The notes: a model not told the origin generated them from the sequence alone. Counted from the first letter of the stretch, positions 1-11,315 are shown. The stretch: DNA of 64,000 nt from Pannonibacter phragmitetus DSM 14782 (GCF_000382365.1 NZ_KB908216.1:350116-414115), one strand, 5' to 3'. Program-made: numbers and translations.

Positions 1-438
1 ATCCTCAACACCGACGACATCCGCCAGTCCATCACCAGCACCACCGCCACCATGACACTGCTGATCGCAGCCATTGCCGTGATTTCGCTGATCGTGGGCG
101 GCATCGGCGTGATGAACATCATGCTGGTCACCGTCTCCGAGCGCGTGTCGGAAATCGGCGTGCGCATGGCGGTGGGCGCGCGGCGGTCCGATATCCTGCA
201 GCAGTTCCTCATCGAGGCGGTCACGGTCTGCATCATCGGCGGCCTCGCAGGCATCGCCATTGCCCTCAGTTTCGGCGTCATCTTCCCGCTGATCACCAGC
301 GACTTTGCGCTGATCTTCTCCAATGCCTCAATCGCCTATGCCTTCGGGATCTCAACGCTGATCGGCATCGTCTTCGGCTTCCTCCCCGCCCGCAACGCCT
401 CCCGCCTCGACCCGGTGGCGGCGCTGAGCAGGCTGTGA
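1..438 (+). CDS. MacB-like ABC transporter permease, C-terminal part
   Basis: This is the 3' end of a gene that begins before the window; the reading frame is open from base 1. The product has three hydrophobic stretches, and the first is followed by [20 protein letters not shown], the conserved cytoplasmic segment of MacB/FtsX-type permeases. The last residues ([14 protein letters not shown]) are the usual MacB C-terminus. Such permeases sit in the inner membrane and work with an ATPase and a periplasmic adaptor in export of macrolides, lipoproteins or peptides. The partner genes would lie upstream, so the substrate cannot be inferred. Confidence 0.85.
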   Translation: MLNTDDIRQSITSTTATMTLLIAAIAVISLIVGGIGVMNIMLVTVSERVSEIGVRMAVGARRSDILQQFLIEAVTVCIIGGLAGIAIALSFGVIFPLITSDFALIFSNASIAYAFGISTLIGIVFGFLPARNASRLDPVAALSRL

Positions 439-442
439 GCCG

Positions 443-1099
443 TCAGGCGGGTTTGGTCACCCGGCGGAGCGTCAGGTTGATGCGGCCGCCGTTTTTCAGA
501 AGGGTGGACGTGCCCGGATAGATCCGGCCGATGCCGTGGAAGGCGAGCCGGGACGGGCCCTCCAGCAGCAGCACGTCGCCCGAGTTCAGCCGGAACGAGC
601 GGGCCGGGTCTTTGCGGGTGAGGCCGCCGATGCGGAAGAGGGCCGAATCGCCCAGCGAGACGGACAGAACCGGCGCCTCGAAGGTCTCCTCGTCCCGGTC
701 CTGATGCAGGCCCATCCGGGCCGTCTCGTCATAGAAATTGATCAGGCAGGCTTCAGGTTCCGGGGCATCCGGAGCAAGCTCGCGCCAGAGGTCCTTCAGT
801 ACACCGGGCAGGGGCGGCCAGGGCTTTCGCGTCACCGGATGCAGCGGCTGATAGCGGTAGCCGCGAATGTCCGATACCCAGCCCAGCGGGCCGCAATTGC
901 TCATGCGCACGGAAAAGGGCTGGCCGTTTTTCGGCATCACCGGGCGGAACAGCGGCGCCTGCGCCACAATGGTCCGCAGTTGCTCCGCCAGATCTGCCTG
1001 TGCGGGGCCGTCCAGATGGCCGGGCAGGAAACGCACCCCCTCCGGCAGCGGGCCTTGCGGCTTGCGGGCACTTTCCGGTGCAGCGTTGTCCAAAGTCAT
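443..1099 (-). CDS. alkB: Alpha-ketoglutarate-dependent dioxygenase AlkB
   Basis: AlkB repairs alkylated bases by oxidative demethylation using Fe(II) and 2-oxoglutarate. The protein shows the iron-binding HQDRDE (HxD), the distal histidine in LAFHGIGRI, and the 2-oxoglutarate-binding arginines in RINLTLRR near the end. NFYDETARMGLHQD is typical of the family, and the length (218 aa) fits. The ATG at 1099 is chosen because GGAG lies 8 nt upstream (complement of 1108-1111); a TTG at 1129 would add ten residues but has no better ribosome site. The gene converges on the permease fragment, with 4 bases between the stops, and is divergent from dnaK. Confidence 0.9.
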   Translation of the reverse strand: MTLDNAAPESARKPQGPLPEGVRFLPGHLDGPAQADLAEQLRTIVAQAPLFRPVMPKNGQPFSVRMSNCGPLGWVSDIRGYRYQPLHPVTRKPWPPLPGVLKDLWRELAPDAPEPEACLINFYDETARMGLHQDRDEETFEAPVLSVSLGDSALFRIGGLTRKDPARSFRLNSGDVLLLEGPSRLAFHGIGRIYPGTSTLLKNGGRINLTLRRVTKPA

Positions 1100-1199
1100 T
1101 CCACAGTCTCCGGCAGCCAAAGAACGCAAGTCCGCAAGGCATGTAGCGGTCCTTGCGCTGATAAGGGCTTTTGCACAGCAAGATCAGGCAGGCAGACGC

Positions 1200-1230
1200 C
1201 TTGCAGCAAGCCTGTCTCCCGCCTATATAG
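1200..1230 (+). promoter_or_regulatory. Heat-shock (RpoH-type) promoter of dnaK
   Basis: CTTG at 1200-1203 is followed after 18 nt by CCTATATAG at 1222-1230. This fits the alphaproteobacterial heat-shock promoter pattern CTTG-N17/18-CYTAT known for groE and dnaK genes. The same bases can also be read as a sigma-70-like TTGCAG-N17-TATATA. It lies about 220 nt upstream of the dnaK start inside the 352-nt gap 1100-1451, which otherwise shows no gene. A promoter of the same layout precedes hslV at 6883. Confidence 0.55.
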
Positions 1231-1451
1231 CGGTCAAGCTCAGTGCTGACAGGCGGAACAACCTGCTGACAGCCCCGGACAAGTCCAAGGGTCAAAACTC
1301 GTGATCAGGGCCTCAGGGATCAAAAGGGGCTTGGGCCAGTGCTTCCATGGTGGAGCATCAGGCCTTAAGCGCGCCGGCATCACTGATTGTGAAAGGGAGC
1401 CGGATTGACGCCGATACGGGTTTTTCCGGTTTGCTAGAAAGAGAGGAAGAA

Positions 1452-3356
<1,905 letters not shown>

Positions 3357-3407
3357 GTCACTGGCACGGCGCTCGGGCTCATCCCCGTGGCAGGAGGCTT
3401 TCAAAAC

Positions 3408-4292
3408 ATGAAACTGCGTACTGTTGAGCCGCCTTTTGGCGCCTACACACTATCGCAGCCGGCGGAGTTCATCCGCCGGCTGGCCAGTCACATGCCATCC
3501 AACCGGTTGGGCAGGTGGATGGTATCCTTGCTCCGCAAGACAAGCGTCGGCCGGTCAGCAGGCCCCGTGGATGTTGCCAACGTATTTCCAGCGGTACATG
3601 CACGCCTGTACCCGGCAACCAACCGCTGCGAGAAGCGCGCTGTTGCCGGCTCGCATATATTCGACCCGCAGGAACGTGAGGCGCTGGCACAGGCTTTAAC
3701 CGGATCCACTTCGGATCCGTTTATCTTCGTCGATCTGGGTGCCAATATTGGCCTCTACAGCCTCTGGATGGTTTCCGTGGCTCGTCAGGCTGGACGCGGA
3801 CTTCTTGGCCTTGCCGTCGAGCCGGATCCGGTCACGCGGGAGAGACTTGAAACAAATCTGGCGTTATCCTCAGCTGACTCCATAACGGTAGCCGCCTGTG
3901 CCGTTGGAGAAACAAGCGGCAGAGGAGCGATCGTCACGCATGATGGCAATCGCGGGGAACACCGCGTCAGAACGGCAGAAATAAACGAAGAAGACAGCTT
4001 CGAAATTTTGCCGATCGCAGAAATCTGCGCGCGTCATGGAATCGAACGTATTGATGCTATGAAAATCGACCTTGAAGGTCACGATGAAGCCGCGCTTCGT
4101 GGGCTGTTCGCCCATGGTCCGGCAAAGCTGTGGCCAGATCTGATTGTCGTTGAGGCCGGCAAGGATGAGGAGTTTCCCCCTGTCGTTCAGCTGTGTCTTG
4201 GCAACGGCTACAAGCTTGAGCGCCGCACCAAGCTGAATGCGCTTCTTGCACGGCAGCCAAACGCCTCTAGCAGGCCCAGCAGCGACAGGTGA
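3408..4292 (+). CDS. FkbM-family methyltransferase inserted between dnaK and dnaJ
   Basis: The protein (294 aa) is a SAM-dependent methyltransferase of the FkbM family. It has the SAM-binding [13 protein letters not shown], the acidic EPDP after strand 2, and the family motif [12 protein letters not shown]. Its substrate is unknown; relatives O-methylate sugars, polyketides or glycans. The ATG at 3408 has AGGAGG 10 nt upstream. It starts 51 nt after dnaK and ends 11 nt before the chosen dnaJ start, so it is probably co-transcribed with both. Its codon use (ATA, AAT, TTT, GAA) is visibly more AT-rich than dnaK or dnaJ, which suggests later acquisition. Confidence 0.85.
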   Translation: MKLRTVEPPFGAYTLSQPAEFIRRLASHMPSNRLGRWMVSLLRKTSVGRSAGPVDVANVFPAVHARLYPATNRCEKRAVAGSHIFDPQEREALAQALTGSTSDPFIFVDLGANIGLYSLWMVSVARQAGRGLLGLAVEPDPVTRERLETNLALSSADSITVAACAVGETSGRGAIVTHDGNRGEHRVRTAEINEEDSFEILPIAEICARHGIERIDAMKIDLEGHDEAALRGLFAHGPAKLWPDLIVVEAGKDEEFPPVVQLCLGNGYKLERRTKLNALLARQPNASSRPSSDR

Positions 4293-4303
4293 TGGACAGT
4301 TCA

Positions 4304-5437
4304 ATGGCGAAGCGCGACTTTTATGAAATCCTCGGCGTTGCGCGCGATGCGGACGAGAAGGTGCTGAAAAGCGCCTACCGGAAGCTTGCAATGCAGTTTC
4401 ATCCGGACCGCAATCCGGGCGATGACTCCGCCGAGGCGGCATTCAAGGAAGTCAACGAGGCTTATGATGTTCTGAAGGACGGACAGAAGCGGGCAGCCTA
4501 TGACCGCTTCGGCCATGCCGCCTTCGAGAATGGCGGGGGCGGCGGCGGGGCCGGATTTGGCGGCAACGGCGATTTTGCCTCCACCATGTCCGACATCTTC
4601 GAAGAGTTTTTCGGCATGGGCGGCGGGCGCCGCTCGTCCGGCGGGCGCGAGCGCGGCGCGGACCTGCGCTACAACCTCGAAATCACACTGGAAGAAGCCT
4701 TCACGGGCAAGACCGTGGAGATCGAGGTTCCGACTTCGGTCACCTGTCAGCCTTGCAGCGGCTCCGGCGCCAAGCCCGGCTCCAGCCCCACCACCTGCCG
4801 CACCTGCGGCGGTTCGGGGCGCGTGCGGGCGGCACAGGGCTTCTTCACGCTGGAGCGCACCTGCCCGAGCTGTCAGGGGCGTGGCCAGGTCATTTCCGAT
4901 CCTTGTCCGCATTGCTCCGGCGTTGGCCGGGTGACGCAGGAGCGCACCCTGTCGGTCAACATTCCGGCCGGCATTGAGGATGGCACCCGCATCCGCCTGG
5001 CTGGCGAGGGCGAGGCTGGCCTGCGCGGTGGGCCGTCCGGCGATCTCTATATCTTCCTGTCGCTGAAGCAGCACGAGTTCTTCCAGCGTGACGGGGCGGA
5101 TCTTTATTGCCGTGTGCCCATCTCCATGACGACGGCAGCCCTTGGCGGCCAGTTCGACGTGCCCACCGTCGAGGGCGGGACGACGCGGGTGAAGGTGCCG
5201 GAAGGCACCCAGAACGGCCGCCAGTTCCGCCTCAAGGGCAAAGGCATGCCGGTGATGCGCACCACGCAGCATGGCGACATGTATATTCAGGTCACGGTGG
5301 AGACACCGACGAACCTGACCAAACGGCAGCGCGACTTGCTGGCCGAGTTCGAAAAAGAAAGCTCTGGTGAGAACAACCCGGAAAGCACCGGTTTCTTTGC
5401 CCGCGTCAAGGATTTCCTCGACAACCTGGGCAACTGA
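4304..5437 (+). CDS. dnaJ: Chaperone protein DnaJ
   Basis: DnaJ delivers substrates to DnaK and stimulates its ATPase. The 377-aa protein is a complete type I DnaJ: a J domain (residues 1-70) with the HPD motif in FHPDRNPG, a Gly/Phe-rich linker, four CxxCxGxG zinc repeats ([32 protein letters not shown]), and the C-terminal substrate domains. The start [12 protein letters not shown] is the family norm. In-frame codons at 4289 and 4292 overlap the end of the methyltransferase gene and could be used through translational coupling; no strong ribosome site separates them. Confidence 0.97.
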   Translation: MAKRDFYEILGVARDADEKVLKSAYRKLAMQFHPDRNPGDDSAEAAFKEVNEAYDVLKDGQKRAAYDRFGHAAFENGGGGGGAGFGGNGDFASTMSDIFEEFFGMGGGRRSSGGRERGADLRYNLEITLEEAFTGKTVEIEVPTSVTCQPCSGSGAKPGSSPTTCRTCGGSGRVRAAQGFFTLERTCPSCQGRGQVISDPCPHCSGVGRVTQERTLSVNIPAGIEDGTRIRLAGEGEAGLRGGPSGDLYIFLSLKQHEFFQRDGADLYCRVPISMTTAALGGQFDVPTVEGGTTRVKVPEGTQNGRQFRLKGKGMPVMRTTQHGDMYIQVTVETPTNLTKRQRDLLAEFEKESSGENNPESTGFFARVKDFLDNLGN

Positions 5438-5484
5438 CCGCCGCTTTTGGCCAAGACCCCGGAGGCTGACTGCCACCGGGGGCC

Positions 5485-5512
5485 TTGAAATGGCCACTGT
5501 TACCCGGATAGA
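5485..5512 (+). promoter_or_regulatory. Possible promoter upstream of pmtA
   Basis: TTGAAA at 5485-5490 and GATAGA at 5507-5512 are separated by 16 nt and lie about 30 nt before the pmtA start. The -35 element is good and the -10 element moderate. This would allow pmtA expression independent of dnaKJ. Confidence 0.35.
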
Positions 5513-5541
5513 TGTTTTTACCAATCTGACCGGAGGACATT

Positions 5542-6153
5542 ATGGCGGCATTCAGGACGCTCGACGCTAAGCCCTTGAAGAAAAAGCTCAGGGATGAGTT
5601 CCGCTTCTTCCGGAACTGGCTCGATAGCCCCCTGACGCTCGGCGCCATCTCTCCCTCCGGTCCGGAACTCGCGCGCCGGATTGCGTCCTTCGTGCCGGTG
5701 CGGCCTGATGCGCGCTATCTGGAGCTTGGCCCAGGCACCGGCGTGGTGACGCAGGCGATTTTCGACAGGGGCGTGACAGAGGCGCAGCTGACTGCGCTTG
5801 AATACACCACCGAGTTCTGCCGCATGCTGCGCGACCGGTTCCCCCGCATGACGACCATCCAGGGCGATGCCTATGCGCTGCGTCAGACGCTGGAAACGGC
5901 CATGCCTGTACAGAACGGCATGTTTGCCGGCATTGTGTCGGGCCTGCCGCTGTTCACGCAACCTGTCGAGAAGCGCCGGGCGCTGATCCTGGATGCGCTG
6001 GACCTGTGCGAACCGGGCGCGCCCTACATCCAGTTTTCTTACGCCTTGGTGCCGCCGGTGAAGCCGGAGCCGGGCGTTCTCAACCTCGACAAGACCGGCT
6101 GGATTTTTGCCAACCTGCCGCCGGCCCGTGTCTGGGTCTATACCAAGCCGTAA
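5542..6153 (+). CDS. pmtA: Phospholipid N-methyltransferase PmtA-like
   Basis: The protein (203 aa) resembles the Sinorhizobium-type PmtA that methylates phosphatidylethanolamine, with SAM as donor, towards phosphatidylcholine at the inner membrane. Support: the SAM motif YLELGPGTGVVTQAI, the basic amphipathic N-terminus (KPLKKKLRDEFRFFRNW) thought to bind acidic membranes, the segment ISPSGPELARRI, and small size. The ATG at 5542 has GGAGGA 4 nt upstream. Phosphatidylcholine synthesis fits a rhizobia-like organism. Some close homologues methylate other lipids, so the exact substrate is inferred. Confidence 0.8.
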   Translation: MAAFRTLDAKPLKKKLRDEFRFFRNWLDSPLTLGAISPSGPELARRIASFVPVRPDARYLELGPGTGVVTQAIFDRGVTEAQLTALEYTTEFCRMLRDRFPRMTTIQGDAYALRQTLETAMPVQNGMFAGIVSGLPLFTQPVEKRRALILDALDLCEPGAPYIQFSYALVPPVKPEPGVLNLDKTGWIFANLPPARVWVYTKP

Positions 6154-6240
6154 AAGACTGGCCGGCCAGCAATGCCGGCCCGCTTTCGTATTTATGCTGC
6201 TGGCTGTTCCGGCTGCGATGCAGCACCATGAGGAGACAGC

Positions 6241-6822
6241 ATGCGCCATCCGAAGATTCTTGTTTTTTCCGGCTCCATCAGGGGCGGGTCGCTCAACACG
6301 CGTCTTGCGGGGCTTGCCGCCAAGCGGCTGGCCCTGGCCGATGCGGAGGTGACGCGCATCTCCCTCGCCGACTACCAGATGCCGCTCTATGACGGCGACC
6401 TGGAACAGGAGAAGGGCCCGCCGGAAGCCGCCCGCAAGCTCAAGCGCCTGATGCAGGAGCAGCAGGGCATCTTCATCGCCTGCCCGGAATACAATGCCGG
6501 GATCACGCCGCTTCTGAAGAACACGCTGGACTGGATCAGCCGCGTAGGCGATCCGGGAGACGTGCCGGGCGCAGCCTTCAAGAACAGGGTGTTCTGCCTC
6601 GGCGCAGCCTCTCCCAGCCCCATGGGCGGCATCCGCGGCCTCATGGGCACACGCACCATTCTGGAAGTGGGCCTTGGCGCGCTGGTCCTGCCCGAGATGG
6701 CCATGGTGCCGGATGCAGGCGCTGCCTTTGATCCGCAAGGCAATCTCGTCAACGAGAAGGCATCGCGCGCCCTGGATGCAGCCGTGCAGCGGCTGATCCG
6801 CGAAACCCGCGCCCACATCTGA
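6241..6822 (+). CDS. NADPH-dependent FMN reductase (ChrR/YieF-like)
   Basis: This 193-aa flavodoxin-fold protein begins with the FMN phosphate-binding loop FSGSIRGGSLNTRL and carries the family signature CPEYNAGITPLLKNTLDW. Members reduce quinones, chromate or azo compounds with NADPH and limit oxidative stress. The ATG at 6241 has GAGGAGA just upstream. A GC-rich hairpin at 6160-6180 lies in the short gap after pmtA. The physiological electron acceptor cannot be told from sequence. Confidence 0.85.
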   Translation: MRHPKILVFSGSIRGGSLNTRLAGLAAKRLALADAEVTRISLADYQMPLYDGDLEQEKGPPEAARKLKRLMQEQQGIFIACPEYNAGITPLLKNTLDWISRVGDPGDVPGAAFKNRVFCLGAASPSPMGGIRGLMGTRTILEVGLGALVLPEMAMVPDAGAAFDPQGNLVNEKASRALDAAVQRLIRETRAHI

Positions 6823-6882
6823 TCCGGCACTCCGCCCGCCACGCGCTTTTCACCGGCCGGTCAGGTCCGTTGAAGCCTGCAG

Positions 6883-6913
6883 CTTGGCGGATGGGGTTTT
6901 CCCTCCTAAATAG
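6883..6913 (+). promoter_or_regulatory. Heat-shock (RpoH-type) promoter of hslV
   Basis: CTTG at 6883-6886 and CCTAAATAG at 6905-6913 are separated by 18 nt, exactly as in the dnaK promoter at 1200 (CCTATATAG). It can also be read as TTGGCG-N17-TAAATA. It lies 76 nt before hslV, a classic heat-shock gene. Confidence 0.55.
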
Positions 6914-6988
6914 AAGACAACGCTGGCGGCCCTGCGGCCGCCTTTCTTTTGGCGATGCAAGCCAATCATCTGCAGGATCGGACAAGGC

Positions 6989-7549
6989 ATGAGTTCAGAA
7001 CACGGCATGGGCACCTGGCACGGCACCACCATTCTCATGGTGCGCAAGGGAGGCAAGGTGGTGATTGCCGGTGACGGGCAAGTCTCGCTCGGCCAAACCG
7101 TCATCAAGAACACCGCGCGCAAGGTGCGCCCGCTGGCCAAGGGCACCGTCATCGGCGGTTTTGCCGGGGCGACGGCGGATGCCTTCACCCTGTTCGAGCG
7201 GCTGGAAGCCAAGCTGGAGCAGTATCCGGGCCAGCTGATGCGTGCCTGCGTGGAACTGGCCAAGGACTGGCGCACCGACCGCTATCTGCGCCGCCTCGAA
7301 GCCATGATGCTGGTGGCCGACAAGGATGTGTCGCTGGTGCTGACCGGAACGGGCGACGTGCTGGAGCCGGAAGGCGGGGTCATGGGTATCGGATCGGGCG
7401 GCAACTACGCGCTCGCTGCCGCCCGTGCGCTGGTGGAAACGGACTTTGACGCAGAAACCGTTGCCCGCAAGGCCATGGCCATCGCGGCAGACATCTGCGT
7501 CTACACCAACGGCAATCTGACGATCGAAAGCCTCGGCAGCGCCAGCTGA
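6989..7549 (+). CDS. hslV: ATP-dependent protease proteolytic subunit HslV
   Basis: HslV (ClpQ) forms the double-hexamer peptidase chamber of the HslUV proteasome-like protease. The 186-aa protein carries a short propeptide ending in GTWHG, after which the catalytic threonine starts the mature chain ([20 protein letters not shown]). [14 protein letters not shown] and the C-terminal TIESL region are also typical. It is probably transcribed from the heat-shock-type promoter at 6883. Its partner hslU is 1.1 kb downstream, with one membrane-protein gene between. Confidence 0.97.
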   Translation: MSSEHGMGTWHGTTILMVRKGGKVVIAGDGQVSLGQTVIKNTARKVRPLAKGTVIGGFAGATADAFTLFERLEAKLEQYPGQLMRACVELAKDWRTDRYLRRLEAMMLVADKDVSLVLTGTGDVLEPEGGVMGIGSGGNYALAAARALVETDFDAETVARKAMAIAADICVYTNGNLTIESLGSAS

Positions 7550-7576
7550 CCCTGCCCCTTACCCGGATACCAGCAC

Positions 7577-8668
7577 ATGACCAATGAGGCCTTCACACGG
7601 GAGGATCTGCAGGGCGCGGTGCGCGCCGGCATCCTCTCGCCGCCGCAGCTCGAGGCGCTCGCCACCTATCTGGAGGGATTGCGCCAGCCATCCATCTCCA
7701 GCGTGGATGCAGAGGAACTGCGCTTCGTGCGCGGCTTCCACGACATCTTCATCTCCATCGGCATTGGCACACTGCTCTTCGGCCTGTTCTTCTTCCTCAC
7801 CTTCACGCGCAACTGGGGCCTGAATTTCGCGGGTCTGGCGGTGGCCATCTGGGTCCTGTCCGAAATCTTTGCCCGGCGCATGCGCCTTGCCTTGCCCTCG
7901 TTCATCCTGTCGATCCTGTTCCTGCCGGCCACCCTTCTGGCAGTGATCTTTGGTGCGGCGGAACTCATGCCGAGAGCATCGGTGGATGTAACGCTGAAGT
8001 TACAAACTGCGATGGATGCACTTCCGGGTGCTGCAATCGTGCTGCTCACGGCGGGGGCAACGGCCATCGCCGCGCTGCATTACTGGCGTTTCCGGGTGCC
8101 GGTAGGCGTGGCTGTGATCTGCGCGGGCGCGATCTGCAGCCTGCTTGCCGCAGCGCACGCCGTTGATGAGAATTTTGTCGGTGACTATCTGCCCTGGATC
8201 GGGCTTGCTGCCGGTTTTTCTGCCTTTGCAGCGGCCATGTACTTTGACAGCCGCGATCTGACCCGGCGCACCGTCAACAGCGACAAGGCCTTCTGGCTGC
8301 ATTTCCTCGCGGCCCCGCTCATGGTGCATTCGTTGCAGACCCTCATCATGAGCGGCCTCTACAACACGGGCGCAGGAGAACTGGTTCTGGCCTGTATGAT
8401 GATCACGCTGGTGCTCATGCTGGCTTTCGTGGCGCTGCTGGTGGACCGGCGGGCGATCCTCGTTTCCGGCCTCGGGTATTTCGGCGTGGCCGTCAGCATG
8501 CTGCTGTGGAACGCGGAAGTCTCCAACATGACGGGTGTCTCCGTCACGCTGCTGGTCCTGGGCAGCTTCATCCTGCTGCTGGGTTCTGCATGGGTGCCCC
8601 TGCGGCGGAAGCTGCTTGCGCCCCTCGCCGGCACACGCCTGATGCGTTACGTGCCTGCCGCCCAATGA
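7577..8668 (+). CDS. Multi-pass membrane protein between hslV and hslU, function unknown
   Basis: I do not recognise a function. The 363-aa protein has a soluble N-terminus of about 60 residues (EDLQGAVRAGILSPPQLEALA), which resembles the leading segment of DUF2157-type membrane proteins, followed by roughly eight hydrophobic segments to the end. It starts 27 nt after hslV and ends 24 nt before hslU, in the same direction, so all three are likely one operon under the heat-shock promoter. The position suggests a membrane or envelope stress role, but that is inference. Confidence 0.75.
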   Translation: MTNEAFTREDLQGAVRAGILSPPQLEALATYLEGLRQPSISSVDAEELRFVRGFHDIFISIGIGTLLFGLFFFLTFTRNWGLNFAGLAVAIWVLSEIFARRMRLALPSFILSILFLPATLLAVIFGAAELMPRASVDVTLKLQTAMDALPGAAIVLLTAGATAIAALHYWRFRVPVGVAVICAGAICSLLAAAHAVDENFVGDYLPWIGLAAGFSAFAAAMYFDSRDLTRRTVNSDKAFWLHFLAAPLMVHSLQTLIMSGLYNTGAGELVLACMMITLVLMLAFVALLVDRRAILVSGLGYFGVAVSMLLWNAEVSNMTGVSVTLLVLGSFILLLGSAWVPLRRKLLAPLAGTRLMRYVPAAQ

Positions 8669-8692
8669 TCCTGATGACTGAAAGCTGACACG

Positions 8693-9997
8693 ATGACCAA
8701 TTTTTCACCCCGGGAAATCGTCTCCGAGCTCGACCGCTACATCGTCGGGCAGAAGGATGCCAAGCGCGCCGTGGCCATTGCCCTGCGCAACCGCTGGCGC
8801 CGCCAGCAGCTGGAAAGCCCGATGCGCGAGGAGGTTCTGCCGAAGAACATTCTCATGATCGGGCCCACGGGCGTCGGCAAGACCGAAATTGCCCGCCGTC
8901 TCGCCCGCCTCGCCAATGCGCCTTTCGTCAAGGTGGAAGCGACCAAGTTCACCGAGGTCGGCTATGTCGGACGTGATGTGGAGCAGATCGTCCGCGATCT
9001 GGTGGAAGCCGGCATCACGCTGGTGCGCGAGCTGCGCCGCGAGGAAGTGAAGGCCAAGGCCCATGTGCTGGCGGAAGAGCGGGTGCTCGATGCCCTCGTT
9101 GGCAGTAGCGCCAGCCCGGCCACCCGTGACAGCTTCCGCAAGAAGCTGCGCGAGGGTGACCTTGACGACAAGGAAATCGAGATCCAGGTCCGCGCCCAGC
9201 CGCAGATGCCCAGCTTCGAGCTGCCCGGCATGCCCGGTGCCAGCGTCGGCGTGATGAACCTGTCCGACATGCTGGGCAAGGCGCTTGGCGGCCAGACCAA
9301 GCCGCGCCGGGTAACGGTGAAGGAGTCGCACGACATCCTCATCACCGAGGAGTCCGACAAGCTGCTGGATGAGGAGAAGGTCGTGCGCGAGGCTGTAAGC
9401 CTCGTGGAGAATTCCGGCATCGTCTTCCTCGACGAGATCGACAAGATCTGCGCCCGCGATGGCCGCACCGGCGGCGACGTTTCCCGCGAAGGTGTGCAGC
9501 GCGACCTGCTGCCGCTGATCGAGGGTACGGTGGTGTCCACCAAGCACGGGCCGGTGAAGACCGACCACATCCTCTTCATCGCCTCGGGCGCCTTCCATGT
9601 GGCCAAGCCTTCCGATCTTTTGCCGGAGCTGCAGGGCCGCCTGCCGATCCGCGTCGAGCTGAAGGCGCTGACGCGGGAAGACTTCCGCGCCATCCTGACC
9701 GAGCCGGAAGCCAGCCTCATCAAGCAGTATGTGGCGCTTCTGGGCACCGAAGGGGTGGAATTGAGCTTCGCCGATGACGCGATTGACGAGATCGCCACCA
9801 TCGCGGTTGATCTCAACTCCAGTGTCGAGAACATCGGCGCCCGGCGCCTGCAGACCGTGATGGAGCGCATTCTGGACGAAGTGTCCTTCACCGCACCGGA
9901 CAAGTCAGGCAGCAAGGTGGAGATCACGGCGGACTTCGTGCGCAGCAACATCGGCGAGCTGGCCAAGAATGTCGACCTGTCCCGCTTCATCCTCTGA
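8693..9997 (+). CDS. hslU: ATP-dependent protease ATPase subunit HslU
   Basis: HslU (ClpY) is the AAA+ unfoldase that feeds substrates into HslV. The 434-aa protein has Walker [10 protein letters not shown], the pore motif region [11 protein letters not shown], an inserted I-domain at roughly residues 110-235, Walker [11 protein letters not shown], and the arginine-rich sensor near [15 protein letters not shown]. It ends NVDLSRFIL, the tail that docks into HslV. The usual hslV-hslU adjacency is broken here by the membrane-protein gene. Confidence 0.97.
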   Translation: MTNFSPREIVSELDRYIVGQKDAKRAVAIALRNRWRRQQLESPMREEVLPKNILMIGPTGVGKTEIARRLARLANAPFVKVEATKFTEVGYVGRDVEQIVRDLVEAGITLVRELRREEVKAKAHVLAEERVLDALVGSSASPATRDSFRKKLREGDLDDKEIEIQVRAQPQMPSFELPGMPGASVGVMNLSDMLGKALGGQTKPRRVTVKESHDILITEESDKLLDEEKVVREAVSLVENSGIVFLDEIDKICARDGRTGGDVSREGVQRDLLPLIEGTVVSTKHGPVKTDHILFIASGAFHVAKPSDLLPELQGRLPIRVELKALTREDFRAILTEPEASLIKQYVALLGTEGVELSFADDAIDEIATIAVDLNSSVENIGARRLQTVMERILDEVSFTAPDKSGSKVEITADFVRSNIGELAKNVDLSRFIL

Positions 9998-10090
9998 GGC
10001 CGCAGCGATGCTTCACAACTTTCGCGTCATGCACAGGCACGGCCATTTGCCGCGCTTGCAGGCGGGACGGCCAAATGGCAGCATGCGGCC

Positions 10091-10585
10091 ATGGTAGCGA
10101 TCCGCAAAAGCTTTGAAGAGGGGCACAGGCGCAAGTTTCTGGTGGTCGTGGACGACACACCGGAATGCGACCGTGCCATCATTTACGCCGCAAAACGCGC
10201 CGCCCGCACGGGCGGCGTGGTCACCCTCCTCTTCGTGATTGCCCCCGGCGATTTCCAGCACTGGCTGGGCGTCGAGGACATCATGCGCGCCGAAGCGCAG
10301 GAAGAGGCGGAGAAGACCCTTGCCAGAGCCGCTGGCCGGGCCCGGGCTGTCGCCCGCACCGAGCCGGAACTGGTCATCCGCGAGGGGAACAAGTCCGACG
10401 AGATCGTCAAGCTGATCGAGTCCGACGACGACATCGCCATTCTGGTGCTGGCGGCCGGCATGAGTTCGGAAGGCCCCGGCCCGCTGGTCACCTCAATCGC
10501 CGGCAAGGCGGCCGGCAATTTCCCGATCCCCGTCACCATCGTGCCGGGCAATCTGGGTGATGACGAGATCGCCGCCCTTGCATGA
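10091..10585 (+). CDS. Universal stress protein (UspA family)
   Basis: The 164-aa protein has the UspA fold signature: RKFLVVVDDTPECDRAIIYA at the start, a central acidic helix, and a C-terminal ILVLAAGMSS...GPLVTSIAGKAAGNFPIPVTIVPG segment. The nucleotide-binding G-x2-G-x9-G-[ST] motif is not clearly kept. Such proteins accumulate under growth arrest or stress and bind nucleotides or partner proteins. It follows hslU by 93 nt, a gap that holds a loose inverted repeat (10042-10049 with 10072-10079). Confidence 0.8.
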   Translation: MVAIRKSFEEGHRRKFLVVVDDTPECDRAIIYAAKRAARTGGVVTLLFVIAPGDFQHWLGVEDIMRAEAQEEAEKTLARAAGRARAVARTEPELVIREGNKSDEIVKLIESDDDIAILVLAAGMSSEGPGPLVTSIAGKAAGNFPIPVTIVPGNLGDDEIAALA

Positions 10586-10631
10586 GGGCGGATGAAGCGC
10601 CAAATCTTCTGCCGGACGCGCGCGGATGTGC

Positions 10632-10659
10632 TTGACCTGTGGTCAAACGCACCTAAGTA
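10632..10659 (+). promoter_or_regulatory. Promoter overlapped by a TTGACC/GGTCAA palindrome
   Basis: A perfect 6-bp inverted repeat, TTGACC-TGT-GGTCAA, occupies 10632-10646. Its left arm doubles as a -35 element with TAAGTA (10654-10659) 16 nt on. A dimeric regulator bound there would block the promoter of the Nfu gene 93 nt downstream. The regulator is unknown; the spacing is one base longer than an FNR box. Confidence 0.35.
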
Positions 10660-10751
10660 GTTTATAAAGATTCCAATCTGGGGCGCGTCCGGCAAGCCGT
10701 TACCGCCAGTCGAAGAGACCTTGCCCCGACGATCGACTGAGGATCAGACCC

Positions 10752-11315
10752 ATGTTCATCCAGACCGAGGCAACCCCGAATCCCTCGACCCTGAAGTTCC
10801 TGCCCGGCCGTGTCGTGCTGCCGGAAGGCACGCATGATTTCCGCTCGGCCCATGACGCTGCCGCCTCGCCGCTGGCGCAGCGCCTGTTCGACGTGCCGGG
10901 CGTTTCGGCCGTGTTCTTCGGCCATGACTTCATCACCGTCACCAAGGACGACACCGACTGGCAGCACATGAAGCCCGCCATTCTCGGCGCGATCATGGAG
11001 CAGTTCATGTCCGGCCAGCCGGTCATGCAGATGAGCGGCAACACGGATGACGGTGTGGACGGTGAAGAGTTCTTTGACGCTGCCGACGAAGAGACGGTGA
11101 CGGTCATCAAGGACCTGATCGAGACCCGTGTGCGCCCGGCAGTGGCGCAGGATGGCGGCGACATCACCTTCAAGGGCTTCAAGGAAGGCGTCGTCTATCT
11201 GTCGATGCGCGGCGCCTGCGCCGGCTGCCCGTCCTCCACCGCAACGCTGAAGCACGGCATCCAGAACCTGCTGCGGCATTTCGTGCCCGAGGTCGAGGAA
11301 GTCCGCGCTCTGTAA
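10752..11315 (+). CDS. NifU-like Fe-S scaffold/carrier (Nfu type)
   Basis: The 187-aa protein has two domains. The N-terminal Nfu_N domain begins MFIQTEATPNPSTLKFLPG, and the C-terminal NifU domain carries the cluster-binding CxxC in RGACAGCPSSTATLKHGI. These proteins receive Fe-S clusters and pass them to apo-enzymes in the cytoplasm. This window has several potential clients, including MiaB, CobG and the Fe-S photolyase. The gene is followed by a strong terminator and preceded by a palindromic promoter region. Confidence 0.93.
   Translation: MFIQTEATPNPSTLKFLPGRVVLPEGTHDFRSAHDAAASPLAQRLFDVPGVSAVFFGHDFITVTKDDTDWQHMKPAILGAIMEQFMSGQPVMQMSGNTDDGVDGEEFFDAADEETVTVIKDLIETRVRPAVAQDGGDITFKGFKEGVVYLSMRGACAGCPSSTATLKHGIQNLLRHFVPEVEEVRAL

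Noticed and set aside
10632..10646. FNR/FnrL box
   Set aside because: FNR sites have TTGA-N6-TCAA; here the half sites are 7 nt apart and the inner bases are CC/GG.
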